From Rhipicephalus microplus (lineage: Eukaryota > Arthropoda > Arachnida > Ixodida > Ixodidae): 64,000 nucleotides of DNA. Shown here one piece after another: positions 56,608 through 64,000 of this stretch. How positions within the stretch are numbered: position 1 is the stretch's first letter; each line of letters starts with the position of its first letter. The notes under the pieces were generated by a model that was not told where the DNA came from, made no database searches, and saw only the letters and a list, made by a program, of their open reading frames with translations. Both the position numbers and the translations under genes were made by a program. The DNA is taken from NCBI RefSeq assembly GCF_043290135.1, contig NC_134701.1, forward strand, positions 101,716,702 to 101,780,701, written 5' to 3'.

Positions 56608-59439
56608 AGCTAGTCACAGAAATAAAGTCCTAACTTTAGGGCACTAGTTTCTTTGAGTGTTCAGGCGGGCATTAAAAATGGCCGAATTAAGGATACTAGT
56701 ATTAATTCCATAAAGCGTTCGAGCATGTATGATTCAATTTCAGGATTATCAGGTGCAAAGCAACAAGATACTGTAAAAAAGTTTCAAACAAAACTTTCAT
56801 TTTTCTGGGCTCTTTCAAAAACTTGAAAAGGGGGAGTTACGAAGTAGATCAAACTATGTGATTCAAAACACAAGGCCTCAGATGACTATGCTAGTTGATA
56901 GCTTTATAGAAGCAAAAGGGACAGAAAACTATAGAACAGGGAACATAAGTGGGACTGGCCATGCATCAGTATTGGGTGCAAATGAAAAAAACAAGAGAAG
57001 TGGAACTACAGAGTTGATGTCACATATGGTGTCCGAGTCAGTTGGCCTTCAGAAATTATGGCTGCACTTTTGTGGCTTTCAGCAGCTTTGATATTGTGAT
57101 AAAGTAGGAGAAACAAGAATACCAGAGAGCGTCGTAAGTTGACAGGCAACATACATATTAAAATAGTGGTGTCCTGATTTTTTGCTATTGAACTAATGAA
57201 CCTATGTTTATTATTGTTTCCACCATGGTCTGACACATACACATCTCTGTGGCAATAGGTCCATGCTGAAAACTTTTTTACATCCTCATTGGCAAGCCGT
57301 AGCACATACACACATCTTTATGGATGTGGAAGAGTGCAAAACCGTGGTCCTGACACCTTCATCAGCATCTTATTTTGCTGCCTAGCAAATGCCTTGTAAC
57401 CAAAGGCTCAGAATACAAGCCAGCATGTGAGAGCTCCTAGAATGTGTCCCACATAGCACTGCTTTGCTCCAAGGTTCTGTAATCATTCTTTGTTTACGCT
57501 ACTACTTATGGCAAAGCATTTTTAGTGTCCTCTCAATAGTCAGAAAAACAAATAGAAGAGCGGCATGTTCATGCATAAATATTGTTCTGACCCTTCAAAA
57601 CAGTTGAAATGGGAATCAATGCAAAAGGTACTTAAACACCCTAGAAAGGAGATGAGATTCATCTTATTTCTGTCTCTTCTTCCTTTGAAGAAGGCTACAT
57701 GTTTCGTGTATTTCAGTTGAGCTAATTATTGCATACCTCTCAATGTAGTTGCACCGTCAGTGTTCAAACTAGCACTTTTCTTTAGAAGCTGCCCAGTACT
57801 CCCAGTTCACTGGAGCTGTGGTTGTGTGGCAGTGACCTTATTTTTTTCTTTACGTACAAAACAGAGTGAACGTGCACCTTCAAGTTGCAACAGCTTTAGG
57901 GGGATTCTCACAGTTCAGAAAAGTAAGCAAAATTAAGGTTAATTATACGAAGGTTAACTTCTAAGAAAGTACGTCTGGATTCGTTTCTTGAAATTACAGC
58001 CTTTTCTCGCATAGAAGTTCAGATGTCATGTTTAATTCTTAGGAATCTCATCTGCAACCTTGTGCAGGTTCACTTTGGCTGAGGAAAGTGGCAGTGGTGG
58101 CGTTCTCTGTCAGAGAAAACAGCAAAAGACACTTTCACACATTAAAGTATTGACCAAATAGAGCATCACTTTTGCCGCCTGCTGTTGTTTCATCGCAAAG
58201 GTCCAAGTAACCACCCTCAAAGGGACGTGTTGAACAGCAGGGTAAGTGGTTGAATGGCTTCAATTTTGTTATGTCATAAGCAAAGAAACATTGAGATTCA
58301 GCGAGGCTGGCTAGGATGACAAGAATTGCGTAAATGTCGAGATTTTTCTTGTCAGGCAGTTTCATCTGTTAGCATGCCACAATGCAAAAAAGTTGCATGC
58401 TCTTATTTCGCACCTGTAGGTGACACTTCATCACGCATGCATTGAAATAGCAATGTTGGGCTTAACCTTTGTACATGCGAAATAATGCATGGTCACATAA
58501 ATAGAAAACACAAGCTCTCTAACGAAGTCTGCGCTCACATTGTTTGCAAGATTACTTGGGTAGGCTGGGTGAGCATCGAAACGAGGGAGATTCAAATAGC
58601 AGCTGCAAGAATATCATAACAGAGGGGATAAGAAAAATACGGCTGATCGTGTGCGTACCAACAACTGAGCATTATACAGATTGGATGAACTGTATGTAAA
58701 GCAACTGTCCAGGAAAGAAGCTTGAAGTCATGTCTGTATCTGAAATTCGTTGAGATGCAAGTGGTTTTATGTTGTACATTTTTTCATTGCAATATATGTA
58801 GTTATGTTCCTCTTTTTGCTGGTTCCCTCGAAGGCCGTGCTCATATTTTCTTAGAAGCATTCCTATGATCCATTATGAAACTATTTTAGTATACACAATA
58901 GAGATTTTATAAAGGACTTCTCCCTTTTTGTCTTGAAGATTTTCAATCCTCCACACAAATGCCTTGCTTTCGTTATGATACAGTTCATGCAAAGTAAAGT
59001 GTATATGTCCTTTCATACAAATAAATAAAAACCGGATTGATTGTTTAGCTAATCGTAATCATCATGAAAATTCAGGCCTCTACCTTGATTCTTCGCCCAA
59101 AAATTTTATGTTGCGTATTGAAGGCACTGTTGAGATCGAGACTGGGTCGGTTCTTTTAAAAAATTTTCAATCATTTATTCAGTAATGTGAATGAGGAAAA
59201 ACTTATTTAATGAAGCTTCGTATTATGAAGTACTTGATTCAACGAAAAAAGTTTGTTTCCCTAGGAAGCACTCATGTGTTATCTTCAATGTGTCATTAAA
59301 CAATATCATCACCTTGAATTAACAAACTAGCTTGGCATCATATCTGATTTCATTAAATTAAAAGAAATGAGTGAAGGAGTGGTGGCGTCCTTCCGATTTT
59401 GCAGACAAGCTTTTGGGCGATCATGTGCTCTCCATTTCG
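56608..59439. other. No recognised gene
   Basis: AT-rich with only short, unrecognised frames. Confidence 0.4.
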
Positions 59440-59760
59440 TTAAAGTGTCTCAGTGCCCTACTCCCACCCATGGAGCAGGAAAAAATGGCCGCATATCCAA
59501 GGAGTGAATGATGGAGAGCGGGCGAAGCATCTGTCCGTCCATTCGTTCTTGCTTCCGTTCTTCCATTCGTGCGTCTGTTCGTGCGTCTTTTCGCGCGTCC
59601 GCTCGTCCATCTGTGCGTCTGTCCCGGCGTTCGTCCCTGCATCTGCTCCTGCGTCCGTCCATACATCCATCCGCCTGTGCAGCCATCCATGCGTCCGTTC
59701 ATGCATCTCTCTGTATGTGTGTTCGTCCACCTATTCAACACTCCAAGTACCACCATCTCG
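59440..59760. repeat. Degenerate TCCG/TCGT minisatellite with unique lead-in
   Basis: From about 59530 the plus strand is a diverged array of TCCGTCCATTCG-type units, preceded by GCATATCCAAGGAGTGAATG and GGGCGAAGCATC. The lead-in resembles, inverted, CATTCACTAAAAGGATATGC near 14240, and the array resembles 14461-14670, so both probably belong to one dispersed repeat. Confidence 0.65.
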
Positions 59761-59933
59761 CATCTTTTCATCATTTATTTGGATGGATGGATGAATAGGT
59801 GTGGCTGTACCCTAAGGATCGGGCGGTGGCTAGCGCCACCAAGCCGTAATATTTAGTGAACCAAAAACTAGATTCAATTTTCCCCTTAAATAGTGAGGTT
59901 AGAATTCGTACTTTGCAATGAAGGGCTTAATTT

Positions 59934-62399
59934 TCACTCGTGCCTTGATTTTAGCCACCAATCAGATAACCTCCTTCTAGTTAATTCTACTCGTTTAAAA
60001 ACTATTTTGCCTTCACTGTCCCTAAACTCCAGTGCTTTGAAAAACTCTGTGCCATCATCCTGAACTATAGGGTGAAGCCCTTTACAGAACATTATCAGGT
60101 GTTCGGCAGTTTCTTCTTCCTCTCCACACGCACTGCATACCGTGTCTACCCCTTCGTATTTGGCCCGATATGTCTTGATTCGCAATACTGCTGTCCTGGC
60201 CTCTAACAGCAGAGAACTAGCTGAGTATTATCGTAGATCCTTTCTTTGGCAATTTCCTGCTTAAGTGTTCGATAGATCTCTTGTGCGGACTTCTTAATCA
60301 AGCCAATTCTAAACATATTGGTCTCAGCTTCCTTCACCTTCTCCTCAACCGATAATTCTTTATGGTTTGGTCCCCTACTGTTTTCCAAGTATTTACCAGT
60401 CAACTTTCTGGTTTGCTTTCGCCACTTTGTATCGATATTCGTCATGTACAAGTAGCTGAATACCTTCCTAGCCCAACGCTCATCCCCCATTTCTCTTTAT
60501 CACTTCTCAAATTTTATCTTGCTGCTAGCTTTCCTGTACTCAAACGATGTCCATCCCATATCATTTTGAATTTCTGATTTGGTGTATTCCCGTGAGCTCC
60601 TAATGCAAGCCTACCTATTCCACGTTGCTTAATTTCTAATCTTGCTTGAGCTTCTGATCTCATGCAAAAGACCGCATTGCCGAACGTCAGACCAGGAACC
60701 ATGACCCCTTTCTATATTCCTCTCACAAAATCATACCTACTTTAATTCCATAGTGCCCTGTTTTTCAATACCGATGCATTCCGGTTACCTTTAGTCGACA
60801 CGTATATTTCGTGTTCCCTTAGGTACTCGGCACCATTGCTTATCCGTACGCCCCGATATTCGTATTTATCTGTTATCTCTAGCGTGACCTCCTGTATTGT
60901 AAGCTCACTACCTTCATTGTCATTAAAAATCATGACTGCTGAATTTTCCTTACTGAATCTGAAATCTAAACGATCTCCCTCATTACCGCAGAGGTCCATC
61001 AATCTTTGCAAATCTTCCTTGTGGTCGGCCATTAGCACTATATCATCTGCGTAAATAAATGCTGGAAGTGCCTTTCCAAAGAGTTTTCCTTGTTTGACAA
61101 AAGAGAGGTTGAAGGCCAGTCCACTTCCCTATAATTTGGCCTCTAATCCTTGTAGGTAGACATGAATAATAAGGTTGACAGGGGACACCCCTGCCTAAGC
61201 CCCCGTTTTCCCTCTGCAGGCTTGGATACCAGTTTTTCCCACTTTATAATTACCTTGTTACATTTATAGATATTCTTAAGAAGATTAGTGACTACATCTT
61301 CCACGCCTAGTGTGTCCAGTATTCTCCGCAATTCCTCTTGAACCATGCTATCGTACGCTCCCTTGATATCCAAAAATGCTAGCCACAGGGGCCTGTGTTC
61401 CTTTTCTGCTATTTCGATGCACTGCGTCAGTGGGAACAGATTGTCTTTCAACCTCCTGTGTTTCCGAAAACCATTCTGCAGTTCCCCCAGCACCCCCTCA
61501 TCATCTACCCATGCCTGCAGTCTTTCCTTTATAATCTGCATCGCCAGCCTGTAGATCACTGATGTCACTGTTATAGGACGGTAGTTGTTTATTTTAGCTT
61601 TGTCCCCCTTTCTTTTATAGATCATGCTCATGCTGCTAAGTTTCCATCTATCGGGAACTTCTTCATTGATTATTATTTTGCTCACTGCCACTCTGAAAGC
61701 CTGCTCAGACTTCGAACCTAATGCCTTTATCAGCATAATTGGAATGCCATCTGTGCCTGTTGATGTACTACTAGGAACTTTTTTCTCAGCCTTTTCCCAC
61801 TCTTGTTGTGAAAATGAAGCCATTGCGCCACTTGATTCATCCTTGTCCATTGTAGTGCACAAAGCACTTCTTTGTTGACATTTTTCAGCCACCCTTGTTC
61901 TAATAAATTCAATAGCTGTTTCCCCTTCTAGCCTAGCACCATGAGCCGTAGTTATAAACCTCTGCTCTAGTCTCCTCTCATTTCTTAGGGAGTTTAGATG
62001 GTTCCAAAATTTCGCAGCTGCGTTTCTATTTTTTTTATGTACTTCTGCCAGCCACTGAGATCTCTTTCTTCCTATCTTTTCATTGATCAGAAAGGATGCA
62101 TTCCTTCTACAGCTTAGAAAGATTTCCCGTATTCTTTCAACATCATCTGTTTGTTTACCCCGCTGATTAGCATGTCTGTGTTCCCTAGAGGCTTCCTAAC
62201 GTTTTGCTATGGCTCTCTTAACTTCCTCATTCCACCAACTTTTGGGTCTGTGTCTTCTTTTCCGGGGTGACTTGTCACGTGCCTTAGCAAGCTCTAGCTC
62301 AAACAGTCTAATTAGAATCGTGTATGTCCACACTGTTTTATTATCATCAGTGCTTACATTCTCAATTTTTTAGTCGCTATTTCTATTTACCTTTCTGAA
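59934..62399 (-). pseudogene. LINE reverse transcriptase and C-terminal zinc knuckle, disrupted
   Basis: Matches the ORF at 45592-48100. Segments: 61143-61892 with STSTGTDGIPIMLIKALG, WKLSSMSMIYKRKGDKAKIN, LAFLDIKGAYDSM and KRGLRQGCPLSTLLFM; about 61050 with FIYADDIVLMADHKED (catalytic Asp pair intact); 60514-60702 with PGLTFGNAVFCMR; 60203-60490 with ERWARKVFSYLYM; 59934-60185 with CSACGEEEETAEHLIMFC, an intact CCHC knuckle (Cys-x2-Cys-x8-His-x4-Cys), ending RRRLSDWWLKSRHE. At least four frame changes occur. Here the knuckle keeps both Cys of the first pair and the Trp at the position of the TGA in the other copy. Confidence 0.88.
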
Positions 62400-63330
62400 T
62401 AAAAATTTATCAGTAGTTTCTGAGCTTGTCTTCTTCCCACTTTCACTGCACTTCCAAAACTTAGCTTGATACGTTTGTGATCACTACCCAGACTTCATCT
62501 ATGTGCATTCCTCTGAGCTTATCATGCATCCTATGTGACATCAGTGCGTAATCTATCGTCGACTGCAGCTTTCATACCTCCCATGTTATTTGTTCATCAC
62601 ACTTCTCGGTATTGTTGCAATTGATCAAATGAAGCCTTTCACACATATTCAATATAATTATGCCTGTCGGGTCGGCATACATAGATGTATTTTCTATGTG
62701 CACATTCATATCTCCTAGTATAATTATCTAGCACTCTCCACTTAACTCCTGAATGCCACTTGATATACACTTTACCATTGCCTGCTTTTCCTCTCTGGCC
62801 TTTGCTCCCGTCCATAAGTACACGAAGCCAAGGAGAGTCATTTTCTCTGCCATTTTCCCTTTTAGCCATAAATGATCCTTGCACTCCTGCTTGACCCTTT
62901 GCCAGTCGGTACTTTTATGAATGAATGTCCCAATACCACCAGCCTTTCCTGCTGCCTTCTGTTCGATTACAATATTCCCACGTGTAGTCTGCATTGTTAG
63001 GAGGTTGCTCCATGTCCCTGAGATGTGTTTCTACAAAACCGTATACCATCGCCCTCTCCTCCCTTAGCTGTTATTCTATCTCTTCCCACTTCAGCCTGTT
63101 CCTACCACCCTGCATGTTAATATACCCTATGTCTGAATTGGCTCGGCGCTCGTGGCTACGTCTATTTATACCCCGGGCTCTATCTATCTTAGATACTGGT
63201 GCCATTTTAGAATCGTATCTGTCCATACCACCTGTCAAAGAGTCTCCCTGGTTGTTTTCCTCGTTACTAGCTATCTTGCACCCCAAAGGGCTCGCTTACC
63301 CCCAAAAAGGTACTGCGCGTCCTGCAAGTC
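62400..63330 (-). pseudogene. LINE apurinic-type (APE) endonuclease domain, disrupted
   Basis: Split over three frames. Segment 63071-63286 ends DIGYINMQGGRNRLKWEEIE, the N-terminal strand and first Asn; FVETHLRDMEQPP (about 63030) carries the catalytic Glu. Segment 62728-62994 contains GGIGTFIHKS and the core. IIILGDMNVH (about 62705) is the Asp-x-Asn motif, STIDYALMSHRM (about 62550) the next Asp block, and SLGSDHKRI (about 62480) the final Asp-His pair. All catalytic signature residues are still readable, but stops and frameshifts separate them. The enzyme nicks target DNA to prime reverse transcription. Confidence 0.82.
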
Positions 63331-63434
63331 GCCAACCCACCTCATGACCCAGCCACCGATCGAAATGAATTCTGTCTCGTTGAAAACCACCTCACCTATG
63401 CACCTCTGTTTATTTCCACCACCTCAAAGCATTT

Positions 63435-63986
63435 CTATCGACTTATCCGCCATATCTGTTGGTTTGCACTGACAAGCACTCTTTTCAGGTTGCTATCACT
63501 CACCGGTACCTCCAATATCGTGCATATCGCTACCTGTACCTGAGGAGAAGTGGCGCGCTTATTATCGACGCCTTTCGCCAGTGTAGTTGCTAGTCCTGCC
63601 GTATCTTCATTTAAGACATCGTTTAAACCACCTGAAATTATCACGAGGTTGCGTCTATCACCTGTTGTTTTGAGTTTTGCGCTCGCTTGCCTCATGACTA
63701 CTTCCAGCTTGCGTCCTGGGAACGCCCCTACTGCAACCCTCTTGTCACCTCTTACCCTCTTTTTAATGGCTTCTGTGTATCGATTTAAATTTGAGTCCCC
63801 GGCGATTATCACATGCTGTGACTTTTCAGCTGGAGTGTCCTGCACCTGGGGGTTACTTGCATCTGTGCCGCAAGCTGCTTTATCCCCTCCCAGCTCCACC
63901 ACTACTTCGCTAAAGCTGGGCCTTCCGACACTTGAACCGGCCGAACTTGTTTTTTCCATTTTTTCTTGCTCTTTCTTCGCCGCCAT
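63435..63986 (-). pseudogene. LINE N-terminal part with SGNH-hydrolase-like domain
   Basis: Open for 183 codons from ATG at 63986. It begins with a Lys/Glu-rich head, then VIIAGDSNLNRYTEA (block I, Gly-Asp-Ser-Asn), VAVGAFPGRKLEVVM (block with Gly) and LVIISGGLNDVLNEDT (block with Gly-x-Asn-Asp), then VQVAICTILEVP. These blocks in this order are those of SGNH/GDSL esterases, a domain known in the ORF1 of some LINEs such as CR1. Here it lies upstream of the endonuclease in the same element. The catalytic Asp-His pair expected near the C terminus is not obvious. The frame ends in a stop at 63435 where the other frames take over. Confidence 0.75.
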
Positions 63987-64000
63987 TCTGGTTGCCGGTT

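Larger units (their letters stand above)
59781..64000 (-). mobile_element. Long LINE copy, running off the right edge
   Basis: Minus-strand non-LTR element with, from 5' to 3': SGNH-like domain, APE endonuclease, RT, C-terminal zinc knuckle, 3' UTR hairpin (59825-59840) and a GGAT tail (59781-59792). The same family as 45441-48130 and in the same orientation. Frames shift at least six times, so it is dead. The 5' end lies beyond the window, since the frame is still open upstream of the first Met at 63986. Confidence 0.92.

Noticed and set aside
59421..59856. Several overlapping Arg/Asp- or Ser-rich frames on both strands
   Set aside because: They come from the degenerate TCCG minisatellite; all frames are open because the unit lacks stops.
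60362..63472. Plus-strand frames within the LINE at 59-64 kb
   Set aside because: They are antisense shadows of the LINE coding strand; no domain is visible in them.

Overview
The window looks like nuclear DNA from an ixodid (hard) tick. The main reason is a set of tRNA-derived SINEs matching the tick family Ruka, at least four clear copies and one decayed one, alongside LINE, Penelope-like and LTR elements whose proteins resemble those abundant in tick genomes. Base composition is AT-rich with AT and tetranucleotide microsatellites. No host protein-coding gene could be recognised with confidence. Nearly everything that can be named is a transposable element or a decayed piece of one, so this is probably intergenic or intronic DNA.

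Layout. 1-11 kb: mostly featureless AT-rich DNA with one minus-strand Ruka copy (2597-2833). 11-15.3 kb: two (AT)n tracts, a Penelope-like GIY-YIG fragment lying in a 125-bp-armed inverted repeat, a nearly perfect 32-bp-stem hairpin (12338-12404), an I/R1-type LINE RT fragment, an RTE-type LINE tail and a large CAGA/CAGG array. 19.0-25.05 kb: a nearly complete but dead LTR retrotransposon, with LTRs of about 650 bp, a PBS, Gag with a CCHC knuckle, protease, integrase, RT, RNase H and a polypurine tract. Integrase lies upstream of RT, the unusual order known from Gmr1-like Ty3/gypsy elements, and the Gag contains a segment resembling the SCAN/capsid region. 27-28.6 kb: a TACACCC-motif repeat and a CpG-rich block. 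32.67-35.30 kb: a fold-back element with two arms of about 650 bp, the left one split by a Penelope-like element that itself has inverted terminal repeats; a further Penelope fragment follows at 35.5-36.1 kb. 36.5-42.3 kb: three Ruka copies, one (41175-41416) with a perfect 14-bp target-site duplication, plus hairpin-rich repeats. 44.8-48.1 kb: a candidate terminal-inverted-repeat element, then a 5'-truncated LINE. 52.2-53.86 kb: a disrupted Ser/Pro-rich reading frame that stops at the 3' tail of a 5'-truncated RNase-H-bearing LINE. 55.78-56.61 kb: a non-autonomous element with TIRs of about 170 bp. 59.4-64.0 kb: a longer copy of the 45-48 kb LINE, carrying an SGNH-hydrolase-like domain, APE endonuclease, RT and a C-terminal zinc knuckle, and running off the right edge.

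The elements do not work together as a pathway; they record successive insertions. Almost every coding element carries stops, frameshifts or lost catalytic residues. The youngest-looking insertion is the Ruka SINE at 41.2 kb. The most informative structures are the Gmr1-like element, the Penelope-in-fold-back nest and the Penelope inverted duplication.
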